DNA of 64,000 bases. It comes from UBA6163 sp031411655 (GTDB lineage Bacteria; Planctomycetota; Planctomycetia; Pirellulales; Pirellulaceae). A model generated the notes under the pieces. That model did not search any database. It was given only the letters and a program-made list of their open reading frames with translations, and was not told the DNA's origin. The stretch is from NCBI GenBank assembly GCA_031411655.1, contig JANOBM010000046.1, forward strand, positions 62,001-126,000, written 5' to 3'. Below are positions 25,473-34,220 of the stretch, piece by piece; the stretch's first letter is position 1; each line of letters begins with the position of its first letter. The translations under genes were made by a program, and so were the position numbers.

Positions 25473-27026
25473 TCAGTCAGACTTAGGGTCCAGAGACCTG
25501 CGGTTGTTGGCGTTGGCAGGCATCGTCAACTCGAGCTCTGGATCCTCATCAGCTTCATCGCGTTCAACGCGTTTATTAGCTTCATCACGTTCGTTCTCAG
25601 GATCGGCTTTGGAGACATGTTCGCCAATGGGTTCGACCAATTCACGCCTCCGTTGGCTGAGCAACTCGACTGCAGCGTGGTACCGCGTCGCAACGCCTGG
25701 CTGTGGCAGCAAGCCCCCGCCGACAATCAACCCGATAAGTGTCAGGTACGCGACCCGCTCAGTATTAGAACTCTTTAGCGAAATCGAAGTTCTATGTTGC
25801 CTTCCGGTAAAGATATGAAAGTAGGCATGCATGATTGCAATCCCACACAGAGCGGAGGCCAACACAACCACACTGCCAGTAATGGTCCCGCGTTGCGATG
25901 CACCTTCAATCAACAACTCCAAAGAAACGAATCCGATCGTGCCTGGAAAGCCTACGCTGGCTAAACCCATTAACAAAAAGAACCCTGCAAAACTGGGCAC
26001 ATGGTCGAACAATCCGTGATAGTCAGTGAGATTCAATCGTCCTGTACGCGCCTCGAGGGACCGAATGATCAGGCCAAATCCTGTCATTGCCAATCCGATC
26101 GAAAGCCAAACGCATAGTGCACCAGTTAGCCCCAGCGGGGTACTCATTTCCAGTCCCACCAGAACCAGTGAAGATTGACTGAGCATGAGGTAACAAAAGA
26201 AGCGACGTGTATCCTTCTGGATCAACGCCATTCCCACAGCATAAATCGCGGTAGCGAGTGAAATGACAGCGATCGAACGCAATGCCCAGTCTGGTGCAAT
26301 AGGAAGGACAAGTCGTATCGTCGCGTAGGCACCAGCCATTGGCGTGAGGAAGAGAAGCGAGGTACCGAGAGTCGCATGTTCGAAAAGATCCGTCATCCAG
26401 CAATGCGTCGGAGCGGCACCGCTACGGATAAGAACGGCACCAATAAGCGGTATGATCGCGATCATCGAATGCACCTCGACATCACCTTCAAAGTCGATAA
26501 TCGATTGACCCACTAGCATGAGAAAGACGAATGCCAACATGTGTGTCACGAATACGCCGGTCGGTTTTTCTCGCCGTCGCAACTCAAAATAGGGCAATAG
26601 GGTCGCAACCGTTAGCAGGACGATGACGCACCAAGGCGATCGACTGGCAAACGTCGCCAGTGCAATCGAGAGCGAAACGAGCGTCCAAGTGAAGGAAAAA
26701 CGTTGGGCTTTGGTTCTCTGCGTTGTGAGCAATGTTACTAAGTAAATCAGCGCAGTAAGGGGCAACAATGGCGCGGAGAGTTCGTCGATTACAAGGAAAT
26801 CAAACGTCGTTAAACGGTCAATGAGATCCCAAGAATCTTGAGCGACCGGCACGTTCAGCGAATAGAAGTCGAGCCATGCTGCAACGGTCGCGGCGAGGGT
26901 AAAGGCTGCTGCGAGTACCGCTACTTTCTTTGCAGAGTCGGTACGAGTAAACAACCGCGTTGCGATGGCACCGCAAAGTGGGAGAAAGACCGCAAGTTCC
27001 AAGAAGGGAAAATGGAGAGTATTCAT
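25473..27026 (-). CDS. Second proton-channel (NuoL/NuoM-like) subunit of the DAB cluster
   Basis: A 517-aa membrane protein related to the antiporter-like subunits of complex I. The ATG at 27026 overlaps the upstream gene's TGA (ATGA), so it is translationally coupled; the TTG two codons earlier is less likely. The proton-path region is degenerate: where NuoL/M have a Lys in GKSxxxPFxxWLP, this reads IRSGAAPTHCWMTDLFEH, with Arg201 in the Lys place, and no membrane-centre Glu is evident in the preceding helix. The later QKDTRRFFCYLMLSQSS region is conserved. A charged C-terminal tail carries an imperfect ERDEANK / ERDEADE duplication. It probably joins DabB in an expanded channel. Confidence 0.85.
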   Translation of the reverse strand: MNTLHFPFLELAVFLPLCGAIATRLFTRTDSAKKVAVLAAAFTLAATVAAWLDFYSLNVPVAQDSWDLIDRLTTFDFLVIDELSAPLLPLTALIYLVTLLTTQRTKAQRFSFTWTLVSLSIALATFASRSPWCVIVLLTVATLLPYFELRRREKPTGVFVTHMLAFVFLMLVGQSIIDFEGDVEVHSMIAIIPLIGAVLIRSGAAPTHCWMTDLFEHATLGTSLLFLTPMAGAYATIRLVLPIAPDWALRSIAVISLATAIYAVGMALIQKDTRRFFCYLMLSQSSLVLVGLEMSTPLGLTGALCVWLSIGLAMTGFGLIIRSLEARTGRLNLTDYHGLFDHVPSFAGFFLLMGLASVGFPGTIGFVSLELLIEGASQRGTITGSVVVLASALCGIAIMHAYFHIFTGRQHRTSISLKSSNTERVAYLTLIGLIVGGGLLPQPGVATRYHAAVELLSQRRRELVEPIGEHVSKADPENERDEANKRVERDEADEDPELELTMPANANNRRSLDPKSD

Positions 27027-28417
27027 GCCCAATCCTCCTTCGCATCGATCACTGGAACCGCATCCGAATCACGCGATGCCTTTCGAGACAACAGATCGGT
27101 CCACTTACGTTCGTACCTATCGAACAAACGAAACAGTGATGCGACCGGGTGTGTAATCAGGCGTTCAATCGCTGCATCAAACCCACCCCGTTCGATCGCT
27201 AGGCGATAGGCGAATTTACTAAGCGCCTCGGGAATCCCCTTGACTACTACCGGTGCCTGGGTCGACAGACGGCCGCCAATAGCGTTCTCGAGAACGGTGT
27301 AGTCTCGCAAGAGCGTAGGAGCCCTCAGTAGCTGAAGTGTTCGCAGGCAGGCGTGGCCAATGATGTGGATGAGCGCAAGATAATAAAACCCAAGCCCAAT
27401 CTCAGTGACAATGATTCCGACCTGCGTGACCGACGCAAATGCGAGTGAACTCTTGATGTCGGTTTGCACACGTGACGCGAACGCGGCGAAAATGGCAGTG
27501 GTCAGTCCCAAAACGACGACCATTACCGTCAGCGGAAGCGACAATTGTAAAATCGGGCTGACGCGAAGAAGCAAGAATGCACCTAGGTGAATCGAAAGTG
27601 CTCCATAGAAAACCGCGCTCGATGGAGTTGGGCCCTCCATCGCTCGAGGCAACCAGCTAGAGAACGGTATCAAGCCTGACTTACCAGCCGCGGCGAATAA
27701 CAACAGAGAGCCGATTCCAAGCGCCTGGGAACTACTCAGCGACGCATGACCGTCGGGCCACGGGCCACTTCCCATCAGTCCGACAAAATCGCCCTCTCCA
27801 GTCGCATGGTGCAGGGCCACTGCGGCAAGAAGAAATCCTGCATCAGCGATCCGGTAGATACTCCAAACTCGCTGCCCGTTGACAACAGGCGCCTGTCGGT
27901 CGTGAAAGTACGCGATCAACAAAGTGGAAGACAATCCAACGAGCTCCCAACCGAGAAAAAGAGTTTCGATGGTCCCGGCCAGCGATGCACAGACCATTCC
28001 TAGCAAGAACATGGAATAGAACAGGAAGAACCTTCCATACCCTGGCTCGCGGTGAAGATACCGATTGGCAAAGGTGCCAACCGTCCCCACAAGAACGAAT
28101 GACAGGATGCAAAAAGGGACTGACAAACGATCGAACACAAATTTCAGATGGAAATGGAACTCATCGTTCGGTACTAAAACGATATTCCCCATCTCAACTT
28201 CAACGTGACGGGAGCCCGTGTACAGCATCAACGCGAGAACACTGACCGATGACAGTAGACCGATTGTTACAACCGTCTGGGTTGCCCAGGAGATGATTCG
28301 CTCAGTCGTCGGCACATTCAACACGGAACGCATCGCGAAAAAAAGTACCAAGACCGCGGGCGATGCGATCGCACAGGCCCCAAAAAAGCTCATTAACACT
28401 GCAATGCTTAGATTCAT
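27023..28417 (-). CDS. dabB: DabB-like proton-conducting membrane subunit (NuoL-like)
   Basis: Ion-channel partner of DabA, homologous to NADH-quinone oxidoreductase subunit 5 but here outside any complex I operon. I start it at the ATG at 28417 (464 aa), whose ATGA overlaps the stop of dabA. It keeps the proton-path motifs: the mid-membrane Glu in LGWELVGLSSTLLIAYF and the Lys in AAGKSGLIPFSSWLPRAMEG, then QTDIKSSLAFASVTQVG. In characterised DAB systems (Halothiobacillus) DabB couples a cation gradient to CO2 hydration by DabA. The same arrangement strongly supports that role here. Confidence 0.88.
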   Translation of the reverse strand: MNLSIAVLMSFFGACAIASPAVLVLFFAMRSVLNVPTTERIISWATQTVVTIGLLSSVSVLALMLYTGSRHVEVEMGNIVLVPNDEFHFHLKFVFDRLSVPFCILSFVLVGTVGTFANRYLHREPGYGRFFLFYSMFLLGMVCASLAGTIETLFLGWELVGLSSTLLIAYFHDRQAPVVNGQRVWSIYRIADAGFLLAAVALHHATGEGDFVGLMGSGPWPDGHASLSSSQALGIGSLLLFAAAGKSGLIPFSSWLPRAMEGPTPSSAVFYGALSIHLGAFLLLRVSPILQLSLPLTVMVVVLGLTTAIFAAFASRVQTDIKSSLAFASVTQVGIIVTEIGLGFYYLALIHIIGHACLRTLQLLRAPTLLRDYTVLENAIGGRLSTQAPVVVKGIPEALSKFAYRLAIERGGFDAAIERLITHPVASLFRLFDRYERKWTDLLSRKASRDSDAVPVIDAKEDWA

Positions 28418-31400
28418 CGCATCACCTTTTGCGATACCGGTTCGTTCCCATTCGGATGGATGACGGCGAACCCCAGATGCTGCCGCTGTCCGCGGTGCCA
28501 ATCAATGGATGATGAAACCGAAGGGAGCGAAGATGATTCGCAAACATGGGGCACAAATCGGCCGTGATTGAAAACTGAAATGTTCTTGGTGGACGGATGC
28601 ATGATGGCAAGCTGAATCCAGTCATTTCGGACCAGCAAATCGATGGTTGCGTTGCCCTTCATGATGGAATACATCGTTTCCTCAGTTGCCTCAATCACTG
28701 TCAAAATCCTCATCGGCTCATGGATCTCTACCATCTGGGCGGATAGGCCTGTCCGCAAATCGCTGGTTGCGCCTTCCATCACGCCAAGGAGTGCCGCGAT
28801 GTTATGGGGCAGTTTTGAGCCACATCCATACCCGACTGGATCGACGCATGAAAAATAGTACTCAAGGCTAATTCCCGAACAGACGGGGATCGCAGCACCT
28901 AAGATTCGTGCAAGCACAGCATGGTCAGGCGTATCCGTCGTCGGATCATACGCAACCACGAAAGCTCGACGGTCAAGATAGAGTCCGCGAGTAGTCTTTC
29001 GCCTGCCTACTAGAAGCATGGCACAGGTCGCATGGTTGTACTCAGGTCTTGCCTGAGACAAATCTTCACTTCGAGTCTCAACATGACGCAACGCGTCTTC
29101 GATCGATCGCACGTTTGCAGCAGACTCAAAACGGCGACAGCGTTCCATCGCATTACGACCCCTTGCTTCTTCGATTGCATCACGTGCATGTTCAAAATCA
29201 GAGCGGTGCGAAACGGGAATGTTATCGAGGTCAAAATACAGAATGTCATCGTCGCAAGTATTGTGGAGCGCGCCGACAAATACCGTCTCCGAGCCGATTA
29301 CGACCCCTTGCTCTTTCAACTTCAGCCGGACCCGGTGATCGTTCGCCATCTGTGCAAAGCCGCGGGCATTGGGGCCACCCTTTGCCCCGCTGCATGCTCC
29401 GCAGTTGTAGGCTGATTCATGAGGATTATTAAGACTGGACGAACCATGGCCGACAAATATCACTAATCGTGCCAGTCGCCCCACGGCGCCCATGTCTTCC
29501 AAGATACGTTTCACGATGGCAGCCATCTCGTCGACCGTGTAACCGATATGGCCAGGTTCTGCACTCGGATCTGGTTCAGTGCGTTCAAGCGTTAACCGTG
29601 TGCTAGCAGGTGGCTGCATCACGCTGCCGGCAATTTTCTTCAATTGCGCTGTGAAACGCGGGAACAGAATTCTCCCCACCATTGGCGCGGCGGCCAACGA
29701 CCCGGCGAGCGACGTCACGACTCCTCCAAGAATGGAGCGAGTCCCTAAGTGAAATCGGTGAGTAGCGAAACCGAAACGCTGACGCCCCTTGGCTCGATTG
29801 CGATGACTGCTTTCAAATGAGTAACTAACATTTTCGGTTACGTAATGGGTGGGGCGAACGACCGCGGGGCATAACGGACGAAAATGAGCTTCTGCCACTC
29901 CCCGATAATACATGACGACTGCAAAGAACCCGGCAACGCCAAACGTTTCGCATTCGGGTGCAACCTCTTCCAAATGTCTTCGAAAAGATTCTTCGCGATC
30001 GTCGATACAGCAGACAACTTGGAACTTAGTAATTACAGGATCGCTTGACTGATGGAGGGCGATTTTACGATCAACCTCTTTGGCGTGTAGCATGAGTGCG
30101 TCGAGCGCCTGATTGCGATAATGGCATTCGTAGGCCAAGTGATAAATGTGACGACGTTGCAATGAGGAAAAATCGTCTAACTCGCGTAGCAGAAGCTGCC
30201 AATCGGTCACCGACATTCCAATCAGGTTCTCGGTCAACCACCCGCGAACTTGAGCGAGTTGAAATACGAGAAACACATGTTGTTGGACGCTAATCGACTT
30301 TTCGTCACCGACGAATGATCGTAGTTTCGACCGGATTTCCTTTAGTTGAATCGGTGCTGGTTGAGGCAAACAATCGTATAAGTATTCATTGACGATATTC
30401 TTTAAGGCGATTCGCTCCAGAAGTAATCTGGCCGCGAGAAAGCCCACCAGAGAGCCTGATTGCGCGGGACGCACAGTCCACTCCGCAGCGGTTTCTAATT
30501 GCCACACCATTCCTGCCCAGCCCCGAAGTGGTCGGAGCGTTTCCGCGATGAAGGAGTCTCGCTCATCATCAGCAACCCCTAGATCAATGAGTGAAGCCTC
30601 GATGGACTCCAACGCACTGAACTCGTCACGAACAATTTGTTGGATCGCTTTATCGAGACCCTTACGCCAAAGTTCAACAGTGGTTGACGGCTGTGAATAC
30701 AGATCAATAAAACATTGAAAAAAACCAAGGTCACGACTGGGCAAAGCCCATGTCGCAAGACCTTGGTCGATAAATGCGCCTGTAAAGGAAATCAGCAATG
30801 GGTTTACAAGCAAATCAATGTCCTGCCCGGTAGCTGCCAAAACGTAATCGCGATGCCTGATCGGCAGACTCGAGCGCCGCCCGGTATCTTGTGCTTTAAG
30901 ACAATTGACGACGCTTTGTTCACAAACCTGCCAAAGGATCTCCAGAGTAACGGCTTCCCAAGTGGAATCGTCCCAGTCAGTCCAGCGGCCGCGGTGATGA
31001 TTGATTGAAACAGCGCGAAAAATGGTTACCAACGGAGACGGGGGCTTCGATTGGCCATCGTTGTTTTCATGTTCTCGAGCTAGACGCTTGATGCTTTCAA
31101 TCATCCGTACTCGTGTCCCCGGCTCGCTTTCTGAGCGAAATCTTCGCAGCGCCTTCGTTTCTGCGATGAACCAATCCAGTTCTGCATCGGTACCTAATTG
31201 CATCGGATGCTCAAGCATGGCCATCCGAAGGTGAAAGCGAGTCCCAAAAAAGCCGAGCAATTCATCTCCCGAATCGCCAAGCTGATCAATCAATACCATT
31301 GCTACATCGGCGGAATTGATTCGGCCACTCGCCAACTCTTGACGATAACGCTCTTCGCTCATGTAAGGCTGTCCGCCAAACGCATGCATCCCCTCGATAA

Positions 31401-31632
31401 CCGCCTTATCGAATGGCATGTCTTCAAAAGCGTGAAGAGTATTATGGTGGACGAAGACCGTAATCGGGCCCTGGGTAGGCAATAGATGAGTAGCGTGCTC
31501 AATCGATTTGCGTAATGATTCAAGTGATGAATCTCTGGCCGTCACTGCAACGCTACCGGGCTGTCCAGGACCGGATGCAGTGCTGGATTCAGCATTGGCC
31601 ACGTGCTGAGAGGATTCGGAGACCATGCCCAT
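28414..31632 (-). CDS. dabA: DabA / UPF0753 (DUF2309) inorganic-carbon transport protein
   Basis: Large peripheral protein with a beta-carbonic-anhydrase-like zinc site that, with DabB, drives vectorial conversion of CO2 to bicarbonate. I start at the ATG at 31632 (1072 aa); the frame extends upstream but that part looks non-coding. Candidate zinc ligands are all present: the Cys-x-Asp pair in VCCIDDREE (Cys542, Asp544), His729 in FVGHGSSSLNNP and Cys744 in YNCGACSG, a His-to-Cys spacing of 15 as in characterised DabA. It is first in a four-gene operon (dabA-dabB-NuoM-like-SulP), with ATGA coupling to dabB. Divergent from the two-component genes. In non-autotrophs such systems supply bicarbonate for carboxylases. 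Confidence 0.9.
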   Translation of the reverse strand: MGMVSESSQHVANAESSTASGPGQPGSVAVTARDSSLESLRKSIEHATHLLPTQGPITVFVHHNTLHAFEDMPFDKAVIEGMHAFGGQPYMSEERYRQELASGRINSADVAMVLIDQLGDSGDELLGFFGTRFHLRMAMLEHPMQLGTDAELDWFIAETKALRRFRSESEPGTRVRMIESIKRLAREHENNDGQSKPPSPLVTIFRAVSINHHRGRWTDWDDSTWEAVTLEILWQVCEQSVVNCLKAQDTGRRSSLPIRHRDYVLAATGQDIDLLVNPLLISFTGAFIDQGLATWALPSRDLGFFQCFIDLYSQPSTTVELWRKGLDKAIQQIVRDEFSALESIEASLIDLGVADDERDSFIAETLRPLRGWAGMVWQLETAAEWTVRPAQSGSLVGFLAARLLLERIALKNIVNEYLYDCLPQPAPIQLKEIRSKLRSFVGDEKSISVQQHVFLVFQLAQVRGWLTENLIGMSVTDWQLLLRELDDFSSLQRRHIYHLAYECHYRNQALDALMLHAKEVDRKIALHQSSDPVITKFQVVCCIDDREESFRRHLEEVAPECETFGVAGFFAVVMYYRGVAEAHFRPLCPAVVRPTHYVTENVSYSFESSHRNRAKGRQRFGFATHRFHLGTRSILGGVVTSLAGSLAAAPMVGRILFPRFTAQLKKIAGSVMQPPASTRLTLERTEPDPSAEPGHIGYTVDEMAAIVKRILEDMGAVGRLARLVIFVGHGSSSLNNPHESAYNCGACSGAKGGPNARGFAQMANDHRVRLKLKEQGVVIGSETVFVGALHNTCDDDILYFDLDNIPVSHRSDFEHARDAIEEARGRNAMERCRRFESAANVRSIEDALRHVETRSEDLSQARPEYNHATCAMLLVGRRKTTRGLYLDRRAFVVAYDPTTDTPDHAVLARILGAAIPVCSGISLEYYFSCVDPVGYGCGSKLPHNIAALLGVMEGATSDLRTGLSAQMVEIHEPMRILTVIEATEETMYSIMKGNATIDLLVRNDWIQLAIMHPSTKNISVFNHGRFVPHVCESSSLPSVSSSIDWHRGQRQHLGFAVIHPNGNEPVSQKVMR

Positions 31633-31810
31633 GAAACGGGTTCCAGGTGAAGGCTTGCGAAAATCGACAATTGAGTAATCCCAGAGTAGGTTGGGTATCG
31701 GCAAACCGAAAGAGCAGCGACAAGTTACAAATTCGTAAGGTTTCCACTGGACGAAGCGTGACTGCCGATGAATCGAATAGAATGTTGTCTGGGCACAGCT
31801 GAACGAGGCA

Positions 31811-32506
31811 ATGACGGCGAAGCTTGATACCGAAATGGATGTTTTGTTAATTGAAGACGACCATGTACTTGGCAAGATGGTTAGCCGGGGCCTTCAGGAC
31901 TCGGGCCACCATTGCAAGTGGATTCGCTGCGGAACCGGTGCCGTTGACGCCATCAAAAACGGGAATTTTGATGTGGTGGTGTTGGATCGCATGTTGCCTG
32001 ACGTTTCAGGCATGGAAGTGCTTCGTCACCTCCATGCAGAGGGTGAACACACTCCAATCTTAATGCTGACTGCCCTCGGTTCGATCGAAAACCGAGTGGA
32101 GGGATTGGAGGCTGGGGCGGATGACTATTTGGTCAAACCTTTCGATTTCGCAGAACTCGTAGCCCGTTTGCTTGCCATCACTCGCCGTTCGAGGCGGGTA
32201 AACTCGTCCGTGTTTGAAGTCGGTCCATTACGAATGGATTTAAACAGTCGACTGGTGACACGTGATGGTAAGTTGATCGACCTCACACCTACCGAATTCG
32301 GGATGCTTGAACTTCTCATGAGAGAAGCAGGCCAAATCGTCACTCGCAAGATGATTTGTGAACACTTATGGGATGCTCATTGGGAGGGTGTGACGAATGT
32401 TGTCGAAGTCCACATCACGCGACTTCGTGGTAAAATCGATCGTGACTTTGATTTTCCATTGTTGCAAACCGTTCGCGGCAGGGGCTATCTCGTCGAAGTT
32501 CGATAG
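31811..32506 (+). CDS. OmpR/PhoB-family response regulator
   Basis: A 231-aa two-component DNA-binding regulator. The receiver domain (about residues 9-125) has acidic residues in LLIEDD and the phospho-acceptor Asp in VVVLDRMLPDVSG (Asp59 from the first ATG; Asp51 from the ATG at 31835), plus Lys in LVKPFDFAEL. The C-terminal winged helix (about 138-230) contains LTPTEFGMLELLM and VVEVHITRLRGKID. The first ATG has GAGG only four bases away, so the ATG at 31835 may be the true start. Divergent from dabA with 180 bases between, and followed by a histidine kinase; it may regulate the DAB operon. Confidence 0.93.
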   Translation: MTAKLDTEMDVLLIEDDHVLGKMVSRGLQDSGHHCKWIRCGTGAVDAIKNGNFDVVVLDRMLPDVSGMEVLRHLHAEGEHTPILMLTALGSIENRVEGLEAGADDYLVKPFDFAELVARLLAITRRSRRVNSSVFEVGPLRMDLNSRLVTRDGKLIDLTPTEFGMLELLMREAGQIVTRKMICEHLWDAHWEGVTNVVEVHITRLRGKIDRDFDFPLLQTVRGRGYLVEVR

Positions 32507-32663
32507 TGCTCAGCCTCGGCGCAGTTGGCTTGAACGGAATCATCGCAATCGCGAGTTGGTACCGTCGCCATTTCAAAGTCGGACGTCCGAAGCCCGCCAC
32601 GCACGGCCGCAGGTCGACGCCTCAAACGATAACGCTGTTTTGCGACTTAGTGAGACTTGATTC

Positions 32664-34079
32664 TTGAGACCATCTAAAATCTGGAAGACGCTTCGCTTTC
32701 GATTGGCGATGTGGAATGCAGGGGCCGTTGCGCTCACGGCGGCACTGACGATCATCACTGTCCATCAAGCCACTCGTTGGGAATTGATCCGAAGTCTCGA
32801 TGAATTACTTGTCGAGGATGCAGAAGAAATCCGACTAGCCCTGAAAGATTTGCCAGTTGAAAGCATTGAGTTTCAAGGCGAGTTGAATCGGAAAGCCATG
32901 GGCCATCGCCGTCATGAATGGTTCGTAAAGCTCCTCTCGGATGATGGAAACCTAATCTGGGCGAGTGTCAACGCACCAAGCAAGCTGCTCGCTAAGTTAG
33001 ACACCACAGGCAATCACTTCACGACCACAGGCACTTTTAGGCAATATACGCGCAACGTTAGTGACGACAGTACGGTCCGCTGGTTACGCATAGGTGCATC
33101 GATGGACCCTTTGACTCAAGAGCTTCATCGAATCGATCGTATCGCCATCTTTACTTGGCTACTGTCTCTTATCATTGCCCCTATTCTAGGATGGCTCTTG
33201 TCAGGTCGAGCGCTAAATCCACTAAGGACGATGGTGCATACCGCCGCCATGTTGCGTCCCAGTCTATTATCGGAGAGGTTACCGATACGCGATGCCGGCG
33301 ACGAGCTCGACCAGCTTGCCAAGACTATCAACACGCTGCTTGATCGCATTGCAACGGATGTCGGTGAAAAACATGATTTTCTTGCCAACGCCGCACACGA
33401 ATTACGCACGCCGTTAGCTGCGATCCGAGCAACCGCTGACGTTGCCCTGGTTTCCGATCGGAGCGTGGTAGACTACCGAGATTTGGTTGCTCAGATCATG
33501 GAACAGACCGATGCGCTTGGGGGTATCGTCAATCAATTACTACTACTTGCTGAATCTAGCTTGCCAACGCGAATCGACAGCCGAAAGCCATTTGCGTTAA
33601 ATGAGATAGTCTCCAAGTCCGCGGATATCTTCCGTGCTGTCGCCGAATGCAGCGATGTATCGCTTAAAATCGATCGCAACGATGCGGTTACGATGATTGG
33701 CAATCGAGATCAGTGGATTCAAGTACTCAATAACTTGCTTGATAACGCGATCAAGTATTCCCCAACGGGTGGACGTGTTGCCGTCGATTTGCGTTGCATC
33801 GAAACACAAGGTTCCAAGGCGCGAGTACAGTTATCGATTAGCGATACTGGAATTGGGGTCCATGCCGACGATGTGGAACGAATTTTTGATCGCTTTTACC
33901 GTGCTGATCGTTCGCGAACTCGGCTAACGGACGTCTCCGGAACGGGGCTCGGACTCAGTATCTGTAAGGCTGTTGTTGAAAGTCACGGGGGAACGATTCG
34001 TTGCACAAGCCGACTTGGGCAGGGAACGGTCTTCATGATTCAGCTACCGTTGGAGGCTAGCTTAGAAAAGTTAAAATAA
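32664..34079 (+). CDS. Sensor histidine kinase (EnvZ/QseC-like, HAMP-containing)
   Basis: A 471-aa membrane sensor. TTG start just after an in-frame stop. Transmembrane helices lie at about residues 15-34 and 160-180, flanking a periplasmic sensor domain of about 125 residues. A HAMP segment follows (about 180-232). The HisKA phosphosite is His245 in ANAAHELRTPLAAIRA. The HATPase N box is NLLDNAIKYSPTGG, the G1 box DTGIGV, the F box RIFDRFYRADRSR and the G2 box GTGLGLSI. It pairs with the regulator 157 bases upstream. The signal is unknown; bicarbonate, pH or envelope stress are all possible given the neighbours. Confidence 0.93.
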   Translation: MRPSKIWKTLRFRLAMWNAGAVALTAALTIITVHQATRWELIRSLDELLVEDAEEIRLALKDLPVESIEFQGELNRKAMGHRRHEWFVKLLSDDGNLIWASVNAPSKLLAKLDTTGNHFTTTGTFRQYTRNVSDDSTVRWLRIGASMDPLTQELHRIDRIAIFTWLLSLIIAPILGWLLSGRALNPLRTMVHTAAMLRPSLLSERLPIRDAGDELDQLAKTINTLLDRIATDVGEKHDFLANAAHELRTPLAAIRATADVALVSDRSVVDYRDLVAQIMEQTDALGGIVNQLLLLAESSLPTRIDSRKPFALNEIVSKSADIFRAVAECSDVSLKIDRNDAVTMIGNRDQWIQVLNNLLDNAIKYSPTGGRVAVDLRCIETQGSKARVQLSISDTGIGVHADDVERIFDRFYRADRSRTRLTDVSGTGLGLSICKAVVESHGGTIRCTSRLGQGTVFMIQLPLEASLEKLK

Positions 34080-34220
34080 TTTGCCGTCGAAATCGACCCT
34101 CACCGGCTACCCCCTTTCCGCATTTATATCCACTGCATGCTGGCATCCTGGTTACCGCGCGGATACGCTTGACTTTTAAAGACACGGCTTTGTTCCGCCA
34201 ATCCTTGTTTCGAGGTCAAC

